Source of the DNA: Chenopodium formosanum
Lineage: Eukaryota; Streptophyta; Magnoliopsida; Caryophyllales; Amaranthaceae
Length of the DNA: 64,000 bases
Assembly (NCBI GenBank): GCA_024500155.1
Contig: CM044873.1
Location: 2,919,001-2,983,000, forward strand
Direction of reading: 5' to 3'
Shown: piece after piece, positions 12,121-24,400 of the stretch
Layout of the letters: every line of letters begins with the position of its first letter
Position numbering within the stretch: the first letter of the stretch is position 1
Notes under the pieces: model-generated
Seen by the model: only the letters and a program-made list of their open reading frames with translations
Told to the model about the DNA's origin: nothing
Databases searched by the model: none
Made by a program: the position numbers and the translations under genes

Positions 12121-12828
12121 ATATTTTGGGTTACTTGTATAACATATTCACACATATCATATAGTTTTGAAATCCAAAAAAAACAAAAAACAAAATAAAA
12201 AATATAGTGATACCAAAGAGACCCAAATCAAGGTACTAACTCATAAAGCCCTTACCATTATGATTATATTCCTGATTCCAAACATAACGCACCCTATAAA
12301 CCAAATGCCCCCTTTAAGTTGTTTGATCCAAAATGCCCCCTTAAGTTTATTATACTTCCTTTTGTTTTACATGTGTTAATGTATTATATTTTGGGTTACT
12401 TGTATTACATATTCATATATATCATATAGTTTTGAAATCCAAAAAAACACATAATAAAAAAAATGTAGTGATAAAAATCAAGGTACCCACTCATAAGTCC
12501 TTACCATTATGATTTTATTTCTTATTCCAAACATACAACACCCTATAAACCAAATGCCCCCCTTAAGGGCCTGTTCACATTTACTTAATTTCAGTTCAGT
12601 TCAGTTCAGTTCAGATCTTAATTTCCCTCTCACATAAAATATTCATTTCAGCTCAATTCAGTTCAGTTCAGTTCAGTTCCAATCAGTTCAGTTCAGTTCA
12701 GTTTCAATCAGTTCAGTTCAGTTCAGTCCAGCTCAATTCAGTAAATATGAACAGACCCTAAGTTGTTTGATCCAAAATGCCCCCCTTAAGTTGATGATTA
12801 TACTTCCTTTTGTTTTACATATGTTAAT
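12121..12828. repeat. About 255-bp tandem duplication, second copy carrying a MITE
   Basis: Copy 1 is about 12121-12380 and copy 2 about 12386-12828. They share ATATTTTGGGTTACTTGTAT, CATATAGTTTTGAAATCCAA and CACCCTATAAACCAAATGCC. Copy 2 contains the 192-bp Tourist element; removing it and one TAA leaves a copy about equal in length to copy 1. Confidence 0.85.
12567..12758. mobile_element. Tourist-like MITE, 192 bp, with internal TTCAG repeat
   Basis: GGGCCTGTTC at the left and GAACAGACCC at the right, TAA duplicated on both sides (12564-12566, 12759-12761). Most of the interior is runs of TTCAG pentamers. The empty site is visible in the other tandem copy near 12315. Confidence 0.9.
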
Positions 12829-14560
12829 AATGTGTTCCTTTAACTTGGATTTTCCATGTTCATTCTTATTCAGATTTCGTTTAATTAACCCAATTATATA
12901 TTTTTTTTTGAATATATATATTTTTTAGGAATTTTTTGAATATATTTGAATTTATTTCAATATATTTAGGCATGGAGTAGTATTTTTATTACTTGATTTT
13001 CCTTGTTGAACTAATTTAAATTTATCAGATCTTATCGAAACTTATCGAGACTTCATTGAACTTAGGTTATAATAACATATTTTGATTGCAATTGAACTAT
13101 AATGGAAATAACAAATAAGTGTTTGATTGATAAGTCATAGTACAATGGAACTATAATGAGATCAATCACGTCATACATTCATACCTCATTAATTTAATTG
13201 TATTAATCCATTATTTTTGAATCATTTAAGCACCACTTTAAAGTTTGAACACAAGGATCTATTTATAGCAAATATAGACATAACCGGATTAGTAAGGAAA
13301 ATAATCAAAATAAAAAGAAAAACGGTTTTGACAAATGGGATATGATCATATATTCATATGAGATAGGATTATCCAAGATTACAATACACGTATTTGGTAA
13401 TTTCCAAAAATACAAAAAAACAGAGGACATTTTCGTCAATTCCAGAAACAATTTTACAGTGTTACAGCGCAGTAAGAAAAACAAAAGGGGTAAAAAAATA
13501 AAAAATAATTGAATATTCTTCCGTCAAAAACCCTTTTCATAAATAAAAATTAAATATAAATACGAAATAAAGCACAAATTTGGCTTCGTCTTCTTCGTTA
13601 TGGTATGTTATTTATTTATCTCCCATTTTTAATTTTATATTTAATATAGAATTTTTGATGTTAATTATGGTGTTAATTTGATGTTAAAGGAGTATTCGTT
13701 GGTATTCGGATCCTGAAAGTGGGAAGATCGGATCCAGTGCACTTTCTTTCTCTATTTTTCTACCTCCGGTAAACCATGTCATTTTAGGTTTTTTTTCGTT
13801 AGTTTTCGTCATTGTATTACGATGAAAACGACGTCGTAATCTGGTGTTTTTTCCGGCGACAGGTGTCAGTATGAAGTGAAGCTTCAAGGAGGAGAGAGAA
13901 AGAGAAAGAGAAGTGTGGGATGATATTGAGTGGAGTCCAAGCCAATCGTAGGTGAATTTTTTTAATATAATTTAATTTAAAATTAATTGAGATTTGGTTT
14001 GTAATTTTCCTCTAACGAATCTAGATAATCTTCTCGATAAAACGTTTTAAAGGAATGATTATCAGTGATTAGTATAAATAATACTGTAATAATTAAGTTT
14101 AATTTTGATTTAAAATGGTTTTAATTTGGTTGTCATTTTTCAAAGTTTGTTTATTTCATTTCACTTGTCTTTTAAGCAGTGTTAACGATGATTTATGAAT
14201 GCGACAATATCTTGCATTTTAAGTCGGTGAAACTATTTTTAGGGCGAAACGCGTTTTAGGTTTTTTTTTTTTTTAAATTATTTTGTTCTTGATTTTGATT
14301 GGTATGATAGCGAGAGTAATTTCTCTGGTAATATGAATGAAAAAAGCAGCATTTTAATGGAAATTATACGAGTTGTTTTTAGGTTCATTAATGAAAGATA
14401 CTTTCGTGTTAATTACTACTAATACTTAATTTATTCTACTAGTACGAATTAGTAGTATACTTAAACTATTTTTAATTCTAATTTTTCAGTAGTACTATTA
14501 AAATTAATCGATTTGACTTGGAAATATGAAAAAAAATATGAATGAATATGCTTTGCGATT

Positions 14561-14813
14561 CCCTATATATCTGAGTCTAAATCCATGAAACTTCTCCCTC
14601 TTTTCTTCATTTTCTCTCTCTTCCTCTAAAATATTGTTCATTTTTTGATTTTTTAATTTATTTATGTCAATCAATAGTTCGTTATTTTCCAGATTTGATT
14701 GTTGATAGTATCTATTTTTTTGGCAGTATTTGACGCAATTTCATTCTTTTATAAAAGGAAATTTTTTGTGTAAAAAATAAAGGGGGATTGAAGATTTTTG
14801 AAGGTTTCTGGAA
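14561..14813 (+). promoter_or_regulatory. Putative core promoter and leader of the LBD gene
   Basis: CCCTATATATCTGAG near 14561-14575 is a good TATA candidate. It is followed at 14590-14630 by a pyrimidine-rich CTTCTCCCTCTTTTCTTC stretch typical of plant transcription starts, giving a leader of about 220 nt. No uORF of note was checked further. Confidence 0.45.
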
Positions 14814-15935
14814 ATGTCATCGTCAAATTCACCGTGTGCAGCGTGCAAATTTCTAAGGAGAAAATGTACGCAAGAATGTGTGTTCGCGCCATACTTTCCG
14901 CCGGATCAACCTCAACGATTCTCGAATGTTCATAAGGTGTTTGGTGCTAGTAATGTGGCTAAGCTTCTGCAGGAGTTGGATGCTGCACAGAGGGAGGATG
15001 CTGTTAATTCGTTGGCGTACGAGGCGGAGGCGAGGCTGCGTGACCCGGTGTATGGTTGTGTTGGACTTATCTCGCTTCTGCAGCAGCGGCTGAAGCAAGT
15101 TCAGACTGATCTGTATTCTGCTAAGAAGGAATTAGCTACTTATATTGGGCCGACTGCGCTTATGCCTATGATTCAGCCTGGTTATGCTAACCCGGGTCCG
15201 TCTTCTGGTGTTAATTTGATGCAGCAGCAGTATCATATGGGTCCTATGATGGGTATTCCTACTGGGGTTGCTGCTGCTGGTCCGGGTCCGTCTCATGGTG
15301 GGGCACTTATGATCAGAGAGCCGCAGCCACAACCACAGCCGCAACAACAGCATCAACATCAGCAGCAACAGTTGATTGAGGTACAACAACAGCAACAGTT
15401 GGCAGCATTGGCGGTGAGAGATGAGCAGGAGTTGTTAAGAAACTGGGAACTACAACAGCAACATCAGCAACAGCAACAGTTTATGAGGTATAGTGGTGGC
15501 GGTGGTGGGTACGAGGGAGCACTGGTTATTGCTGGTGGTAGCGGAGGAGGGGGGTTTAATCAGGCGGGGCCTTCATCGGGTGCTGTATCACCGTCTTTGG
15601 CTCTTGGGGCGGCCACTTATGATCCAAACCCGTACGCTCAGATTCAACCACAGCAGCCGCCACCACAGCAACAACCGCCGCAAGATGATCAGTCATTAGG
15701 GCAGCTGTTACTCCTTCAGCAGCCAGTAACACCACAACAACAGCAACAGGAACAGTTAGAATTGGGTCAAGGCGGAATTCCTCATCATGAACAACTTCCT
15801 CAACAACATTTACACCCTCTTCTTCAATCTCATCATTTTCATCAACAACCCATCGAACATAATCAGCAACAACAACAACAACAACCGCAACAGCCCGGAA
15901 TCGATGAGGGTAGGACTCTTGGTCCAACTTTGTAG
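14814..15935 (+). CDS. LBD36: LOB-domain transcription factor, class I, LBD36/ASL1-like
   Basis: A 373-residue protein with a complete LOB domain at about residues 6-105. The C block CX2CX6CX3C is C8, C11, C18, C22. The GAS block follows (VHKVFGASNVAKLL, 39-52), then DPVYGCVGLISLLQ and a coiled-coil leucine-rich segment to about 104. The KKELATYIGP segment just after the domain matches ASL1/LBD36 rather than AS2. LBD proteins bind DNA through the C block and pattern lateral organs; class I members dimerise through the leucine-rich segment. The remaining 265 residues are low complexity: Gly-rich patches and long Gln/His runs encoded by mixed CAA/CAG. The first ATG of the frame lies directly before the conserved PCAACK segment. 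The coding region is intronless, but a 3' UTR intron is possible. Identity to the LBD36 clade is by motif recall and synteny with SnRK2 and L25. Confidence 0.95.
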   Translation: MSSSNSPCAACKFLRRKCTQECVFAPYFPPDQPQRFSNVHKVFGASNVAKLLQELDAAQREDAVNSLAYEAEARLRDPVYGCVGLISLLQQRLKQVQTDLYSAKKELATYIGPTALMPMIQPGYANPGPSSGVNLMQQQYHMGPMMGIPTGVAAAGPGPSHGGALMIREPQPQPQPQQQHQHQQQQLIEVQQQQQLAALAVRDEQELLRNWELQQQHQQQQQFMRYSGGGGGYEGALVIAGGSGGGGFNQAGPSSGAVSPSLALGAATYDPNPYAQIQPQQPPPQQQPPQDDQSLGQLLLLQQPVTPQQQQQEQLELGQGGIPHHEQLPQQHLHPLLQSHHFHQQPIEHNQQQQQQQPQQPGIDEGRTLGPTL

Positions 15936-18900
15936 AGAAAAAAGAATGCACATTCTGGAGCTCATTAGTTTGATTTCAGTACTTGCTAGCTATAACAAGC
16001 TCATCTGATCTCTTGAACAAATTTCAGTCCCTAGGTAACTTCTAACTCCGTTTCCTTAATTTCTCTCTCCTCTTTCTTGTACAGTAATATTGAATTTGCA
16101 GATTTGTATGTTTTCCTGCTGTTTTTGATTGATGGATATATTTTAGTTGGTAAAAAATGCATGGCGTGTGTTTTGAGAAATGGAACAAAATGTAGTTTTG
16201 AGGGTTTTCATGACAGGGATAACTCATGGTACCTCTGTGTCTCATTCTGAAATTATTTTGGGTTCAGGGAAATGTCACACTCAACATTTAATTAAATTTC
16301 AATACTATTTGTATGTATCAATGTATGTTCTTCCTTTCACTTTGTTGGGTTGTTCTATTTTTTGCAATTTTAGTATCAAAGCTCACCTACTAGTATGTTA
16401 GGGTGTCACCATTAGTACTACAGTGATGTTTTACTGAGAGTAATTTGAGAATTTGATTATTCAGGAGAATCTTTCTTGCAATTTTTAGTTTTGACATTGC
16501 TAAACAAAAGATTTTGTGACATAATGTTTAGTGATACATGATACCATTGATTTTAACTACTTACTACGAAGTACTATATACTCCTAAGGGTCCAACTTTT
16601 TTCTCATAAAATGTTAATTAAGGTTGTCAATTATCAACGATTAGACTATAAGTGTGCGTCCGTATATGCACTCTTGCATTATTAGTAAATGCCTAATAGT
16701 ATGTCAATAATTGTTACTTTTGAGAATTGTCAATTGCAATTGTGCAAATTGTTTGAGGTTTGTGTCAAAGTCATGATGTAAGATCAAATTCTTCTAATTT
16801 TCCTTCTCTGACATTTTCATTAATCTCTCTTTCTTAGTTTCTTGTACTCTCAATATTTTATTTCTGAGTTTCACTATCTTCTTGTACTGTGTGTTGTCAG
16901 TATTTTTTTTACTGCATAATTAGTAAATATATGCCCTGATTTATAAACCTAAATGTCAAGACTTGCTACATAAAATATTAGTGTCCTCTTTGTTTCAAAA
17001 ACATGATGTTAAATGTCTTGTCTAACATGATTCCCTTTTAATTATACCAAGTATTTTTTAAAAAACTAATATTGTGGGTATAAAAGGGCAAAATGGGTAT
17101 TTTACTTTTTATGTGTGCAAATTTAAAAAGTCAAACATGAATTACTGCTATAACGCATGTTATTGGATCATAATTAAGTGGAATGATGGAGCTTATATTT
17201 TTCATCAATAAGTTAAATTAAACCACTTTTGGAATATTAAACAAATTTAGTGCTGTAGTTGCCTAGAATTTGGAGAAGAACTTGACATTGTTTTTGGAGG
17301 TGGGATGAAAAGGAGACAAACAGTGTGAAAAAATTGCATGATATTGTAATCAATTTTATTATTGGGATCTTTCATTTCTCCTTTTTGTCTTTTGTTTTTT
17401 GATGATTGACTTTCTTTTTGTTGTTCAGAAACTGCTACTTGATCTGCACCCAAAAAGTTTTAAAAAATTTGTGTCATTTTATTTTATATTCATAGATTAA
17501 GGGGATATCATTTTGTCTTTTTATATACAATAATCTGTGATTAAGAGGCTCTAATCCTGAGTTAATGTTGCTTTTTTCGAACTCTACAGTAGTTTGACTC
17601 AGATCACAAGTTATTTAACTTATTTAGCTTATTAATGCTTGTTTATGTTAATACTTAGTACTAATTGTTTTGCTTTTGTGGATGCAGCTCAGTTGATGCA
17701 TGATTAGATGCAGTATTATAATACACAAGAAAGAGTTGACCAATGACAGTAGAAACAGAGGTGAAGCATGAGTTCTTAGACATTAAACATCTGATTTCTG
17801 ATTACCATAATATTTTTGTAAGTCCATAGAATTTTTTTTCATATATTTTTTTTTAGTCTCTTTTTCCTTTATTTTAAAAAATTTCGGGCGGATCGGAGGG
17901 TGGTAAGAAGTGAGAATAGAAATTGAGGTATATTCAAGAAATGCAGGTTGGCTTATGGATAAAATTTTGTTCCCATTTACTATAAAAATGAAGTACAGTT
18001 CTTTCTTTCTTTCTCTGGTGAACCTATAATTTTTCAGATCAATCCTATGGCTAGGAAACAATACAGTCTGTTCTTTGTTATGTCAATCCATCTATTTGTC
18101 TAAATTTAGTCTTTATTAAATGTCATTAGTTGGTCATGATCATCTTATAAGTTTTACTTTTTTATGCACATGATGCAGTTGTACGATAAATCTAATAAGA
18201 AATTAGTTAATGACTATTATTAGCAAGGTTTAATCCAGGGAGATATCTCGTCCAATGAATGTATTACCCATCTTACGTACAATTTTGTACAATCCAATTC
18301 AGCTACTTTGTGTATATATGCAAAGTATTTTGTAATGTCTATTGCATATTACGAGTAGTAGATTGCCCAATTCAATAATATACCCTTGATAGCAATTATT
18401 GTTAAATTGAGAACATGGCAATTTACCCTTTACAAGTAACAATTTAGGGGGTGCACCCTACAACCCTAATGTCAGATGTCCTATAAAAACCACATGGTTT
18501 TAACTATATTCAGTAACATCTTGATGAAAAATCAAACAAAAGGACCACTAGTTGGTTAAATGGTACCAAACAATGGGATGTTTAATAAAGTTGACTGCGC
18601 AGTTCATACAATAGTAGATTTAGATCACTTGAGTAAGTTTGTACTAGTAAGTTTGACTAATCAAAATGTTACTCCATATATTTTCAAGTGTTTGGTGAAA
18701 GAGTGTACATTGTAAATTTCGAAAATCTACCTTTTAACAACACTGTCAAGATCAATATTCATATTTTAGTAACGCGAGACTACTTGCGATTGAGTGAGTT
18801 GTGACTCTTGCGAGGGGAGAAAGGTCTTAAGTTTCGTATTATCAAACTTAATTTTTTTGTGTAGGGTAAAATAACATCACATGAATCACACCCTGGGATC

Positions 18901-21476
18901 TTCCTACGCACCTAATATAATATGTTCACGTTCAAATTTAAGGTCAAATGTCTAACTTTAAGGTTGGAAGGTTTTCGGGATTGAAGGTAAGACTACATTG
19001 TTTTTTTAGAGGATTGGTTAGAGTCTCGCTCTCGGTTCTAGAGGATCTTGAAATCAATTCTTATCCTAAGATGATAATTTATAGCAACAGAAAGAGTATA
19101 ATTAACAACGAAGCTAGTACTACAGTGCTTAATTGATGATGGACGGTGCACAGTTGAGCAGGCAAAGCACATTGATGTTCATGTGCATTATACACATAAA
19201 TAAAATATAACTAGACTATGCGAATTACCATCCAAGTAACACTTTAAATAATTACGTAAAACTTAGAAGTATTTGATTAATAATTTCCTAAGAGTTGTAA
19301 TGGACAGCTACTAAACTAGGCAGCTAGCTAGCTAACTTCACAGTTACTACTAATACAGTACTAAATTTTAAATAGTTGAAAAAAGGTTTATTAATTTCTT
19401 GGAAGAACGTTAGATTCATTTGCACGTGGGTTATTTCTACTAGGTTGAAAGACATACCACTTTTCATTTTGATTTTTTTCCTTCATTATTCGGTGGTCAA
19501 AGTAACTAGTTAAGGCAGCTGCTAAACTCTTACTTTAGTCAATATTTTCTCATCTATCTCATTTTGAAAATCTCTCAGTTGCACAACTCATCATCTATTT
19601 CTATATTATTTTACATAATTTAACGTTGGTAATCTCCATTCCAAGCATATACTATACCGACATATAACTAGCCAATTAATCGTTGCATTTATGTCCATTT
19701 TATACACATACTGATATACATAATGACTCGGATTTATTTACTTCATTTCTTTTAGATACACATATACCCAATCTGCCAATCATCTTACAAATGAGAAACA
19801 AATTGTCGGAGTATTTGATTAGCTTACAAATTCCTAAATGCCTAATGAGAGTATGTGTATTGTGAACCATTCGAATATATGTTACGGAGTAGTATATATG
19901 TACACCCAAATGTACAATACATGCGTAGCTAATAACGTGATAAGATTATCAATGAAGTGATGTACCAGGTTCCTTGCATTTACACGAATCACATCTCCAT
20001 CAACCCCTCATAGCTGTCCGTTTTTAAATTACTAGAGTCAACAAAAGACTAATGTCAGACAAACCAACCCCAAAAAAAGATAAGAAATTAAGGTAATAGA
20101 GGTTAAATTATGGGAGGAAGAGGAAAAACTAACAAACTTACAGAAAGATATGTTTGTGATTTATATTCAATATGTAGACAACTACTTAACGACAATAAAA
20201 AGGGAAATAATAGAGTCCATCTTTTTATGTCTTTGCTTGAATTTGACATATAGTTTTGACACATTTGAAATTACGTGTTACCAAGTATATCATTTTTAAG
20301 AAGGTTGTAAACGTCTGTTAGCAAATCTTAGCATTAATATAACCATCAATCACCAAAGTTTATCTCTTGTAATTGTTTTGCACTCATAAGTTGCAAAGAC
20401 TATCCATACACGTTATTCACCTGGGTGTATCAAAGAATGGTACACCGAAGATGGTGTGTATGTAGTATGTTCACTACACGAGTTTATTTGGGTATGACTC
20501 TATGACAACGAGTGAGCCAGTGAGGTGTGTAAGTAATGCACTACTTAAGACGTGCAACAGATACCATCAAGCTAACGGGTATGGATGTGTTAGATAAGTT
20601 AGTTAAAGATGGTTGAGACTCGAGGCTTGAACATTACAAAGTTGTAATTACTCCATACTCGTATAATTAAGATAAAAGGCGGAGGCTAGATAGCATTTCG
20701 TGCAATTTCAAAAGTTCTTCCGCTTCCAGGAGAAATTCTCGTGCGAGGGTGTAATGCATAGTCCAGTTTAACAACTAAACATGCAACTTATGTAAGCTAT
20801 ATGTAATATGTTGCTTTCACAAAGATTTAAGTAAATTTCGTGATTAATTAAAGGGTTAGGTAACTTTGATGATGCTTTATCAAGATTTTTTCCCTCCTCT
20901 TTGTCCTTGACTTTAGTTACAAACTTGGCCCCAGATTTATTATAATTAAACGCTAAATTGACTTTTTTTTAAAAAAAAAAATTAAATAAATATAAAAAAT
21001 CAAAAGGCAATTGTCAATTTGTCATTGCTATAAAAAAAACGTATCATATCGCCACATAACCACGTATGATTTTCAAATAATTCCAAAGTAGACTTGGAAG
21101 AATGAAAATGGAGGACAAGAAAAGAATGTGAGACAAATCCAGAGTATAATGAGCTGCAATTTCACATATTACTCTTATGTTTTAGCTTATGTTATGTTTA
21201 TTCTATTTGCTAAGTTCTAGTATATTCTTACACAATTATTTTAAAAAAATGCACGAGATTTTGCCAGCCTTTCCCATGTTCAATTAATTAGTAGCAATAT
21301 AATTTATGAAATATGATTAATGGATGATGGAAATGTCTGCCAATCAAATTTCTGGGTGGAATGGTATTCCCTGTTTGGATAAATCAGAAAAGGATTGAGG
21401 CAGTAATATAATAGATAAGTTTTTCATAGGAGGTATACATCAATTTACAGGTTTGAAAATTTGAATATGATAAATT
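15936..21476. other. LBD 3' region and spacer to the satellite array
   Basis: The first part is probably LBD 3' UTR. A possible UTR intron runs from the CCCTAG/GTAACT at 16034 to the acceptor-like TGTGGATGCAG ending at 17688. Beyond about 17800 the DNA is AT-rich and I see no gene, RNA gene or clear transposon. Open frames here are short and featureless. Confidence 0.5.
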
Positions 21477-24400
21477 GTTAATACACCCGGGAGTCTATTT
21501 GGGTGGTGCAACCATCCAATTTACCTTAAAACGGTCAATTTACCCGTTTTCAACTTGCACCGATTTCGTGAACTCAAACCTACCACGGACATTTATGACA
21601 ACGTATAATGGTCATATATGGTTCCAAACGGCATTATATGACCCTAAGATGTATCACCTAGGGTCTCAACACTTTTCGCCACCAGGCCACGTATACTCAA
21701 AAATCCATTAAAAAGCGTGGATAATAGCGTTCACTTTTGGAATTATTTGACCTCTTTTCGCCCGGAAATAAAAATTGCCCAAATGTTTACAATGGTCTCA
21801 AATACCCTCCGGGAGTCTATTTGCGAAGATGGAACAATCCAATTTACCATGAAAAGGTTAATTTACCCGTTTTCAACTTGCACCGATTTCGTGAACTCAA
21901 GCCTGCCACGGACATTTATGACATCGTGTAATTATCATATAGAGTTACAAACGGCATTACATGACCCTAATATGTATCCCCTAGGGTCTCAACACTTTTC
22001 GCCACCGGGCCCGTAAACTCAAAAATTCCTTAAAAAGCGTGGATAATAACCTTTAGTTTTGAAATTTTTAGACCCTTTTTCGCCCGGAAATAAAAATTTC
22101 CCAAATGTTTACCATGGTCCTTAATACCCTCCGGGAGTCTATTTGGGTGGGTGGAACAATCCAATTTGCCTTAAAACGGTCAACTTACCCGTTTTCAACT
22201 TGCACCGATTTCGTGAACTCAAGCCTACCACGGACATTTATGACAACGTATAATGGTTATATATGGTTCCAAACGACATTATATGACCCTAAGATTTATC
22301 CCCTATGATCTCAACACTTTTCGCCACCGGGCCCCATAAACTCAAAAATTCATTAAAAAACATGGATAATAGCCTTCAGTTTTGAAATTTTTTGACCTTT
22401 TTTAGCCCAGAAATAAAAATTTCCCACATGTTTACCATGGTCCCTAATATCCTCCAGGAGTCTATTTGGGTTGGTGGAACAATACAATTTGCCGTGAAAT
22501 GGTCAATTTACCCGTTTTCAACTAGCACCGAATTCGTGAACTCAAGTCTACCACGGACATTTATGACAACGCAATATGATCATATATGGTTCCAAACGTC
22601 ATTATATAACCCTAAAATGTATCCCCTAGGGTCTCAACACTTTTCTCCACCGGGCCCTTAAACAAAAAAATTACTTAAAAAACGTGGATAATAGCCTTCA
22701 GTTTTGGAATTTTTTTACTTTTTTCGCCCGGAAATAAAAATTGTCCAGATGTTTACCATGGTCTCTAATACCCTCCGGGAGTCTATTTGGGTGGGTGGAA
22801 CAATCCAATTTGCCTTAAAACGGTCAATTTACCCGTTTTCAACTTGCACCGATTTCGTGAACTCAAGCCTACCACGGACATTTATAACAACATATAATGG
22901 TCATATATGATTCCAAACGACATTATATAACCTAAGATGTATTCCCTAGGGTCTCAACACTTTTCGGCACCGGGCCCCGTAAACTCAAAAATTAATTAAA
23001 AAGCCTTCAGTTTTGGAATTATTTGACCTTTTTTCGCCCGAAAATAAAAAATGCCCAAATGTTTTCCATGATCTCAAATACCTTCCGGGAATCTATTTGC
23101 GAAGATGGAACAATCCAATTTGCCTTAAAAAGGTCAATTTACCCGTTTTCAACTTGCACCGATTTCGTGAACTCAAGCATGCCACGGACATTTATGACAT
23201 CGTATAATTGTCATATATAGTTACAAACGGCTTTATATGACCCTAAGATGTATCCCCTAGGATCTCAACACTTTTCGCCACCGGGACCCGTAAACTCAAA
23301 AATTTCTTAAAAAGTGTGAATAATAACCTTCAGTTTTGAAATTTTTAGACCTTTTTTTGCCCGGTAATAAAAATTTCCAAATGTTTACTATGGTCCCTAA
23401 AACCCTCCGGGAGTCTATTTGGATGGGTGGAACAATCCAATTTGCCTTAAAACGATCAACTTACTCGTTTTCAACTTGCACCGATTTCGTGAACTCAAGC
23501 ATACCACGGACATTTATGACAACAAATAGTAGTCGTATAAGGTTCCAAACGACATTTTATGATCCTAAGATGTATCCCCTAGGATCTCAACACTTTTCGC
23601 CACCAGACCCCATAAACTCAAAAATTCATTAAAAAGCGCGGATAATAGCCTTCAGTTTTGGAATTTTTTGATCTTTTTTCCCCCGGAAATAAAAATTGCC
23701 CAAATGTTTACCATGGTCTCACATATCCTCTGGGAGTCTATTTGCCAAGATGGAACAATCCAATTTGCCTTAAAACGGTCAATTTACCCGTTTCAACTTG
23801 CACCGATCTTGTGAACTGTACCCAGCCACGGACATTTATGGTATCGTATAATTGTCATATATAGTTACAAACGGCATTATATGACCCTAAGATGTATCCC
23901 CTAGGGTTTCAACACATTTCGCCATCGGGCCCCTTAAACTAACAAATTCTTTAAACAACGTGGATAATAGCCTAAGTTTTAGAATTTTTTGACCTTTTTT
24001 CGCCCGGAAACAAAAATTGCCTAGATGTTTACTATGGTCCCTAATACTCTCCGGTAGTCTATTTGGGTGGGTGGAACAATCCAATTTGTCTTAAAACAGT
24101 CAATTCACCCGTTTTCAAATTGCACCAATTTCGTGAACTCAGGCCTACCAGGACATTAATGACATCGTATAATGGTCATATATGGTTCCAAACGACATTA
24201 TATGACCCTAAGATGTATCCCCTAGGGTCTCAACACTTTTTGCCACCGGGCCCCGTAAACTAAAAAATTGCTCAAAAAGCATTGATAATAGCTTTCAATT
24301 TATGAATTTTTTAACCTGTTTTCTCCGGAAATAAAAATTGCCCAGATAATTACCATGGTCCCTAATACCCTTCGGGAGTCTATTTGGGTGGGTGGAACAA

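Larger units (their letters stand above)
6901..14560. other. Large intergenic region between bL25 and LBD genes
   Basis: About 7.7 kb of AT-rich DNA with no supported gene. It holds the divergent promoter of bL25 (6901-7000), an AT microsatellite, a 23-nt poly(A) retroposition at 9300, two Tourist MITEs, an LTR-like remnant, a 14-bp hairpin and a tandem duplication (listed separately). The open frames of 60-90 codons lack family resemblance and sit in low-complexity sequence. The stretch 13590-13960 has a less AT-biased, purine-rich character and may include upstream leader sequence of the LBD gene, but I cannot show this. Confidence 0.55.
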
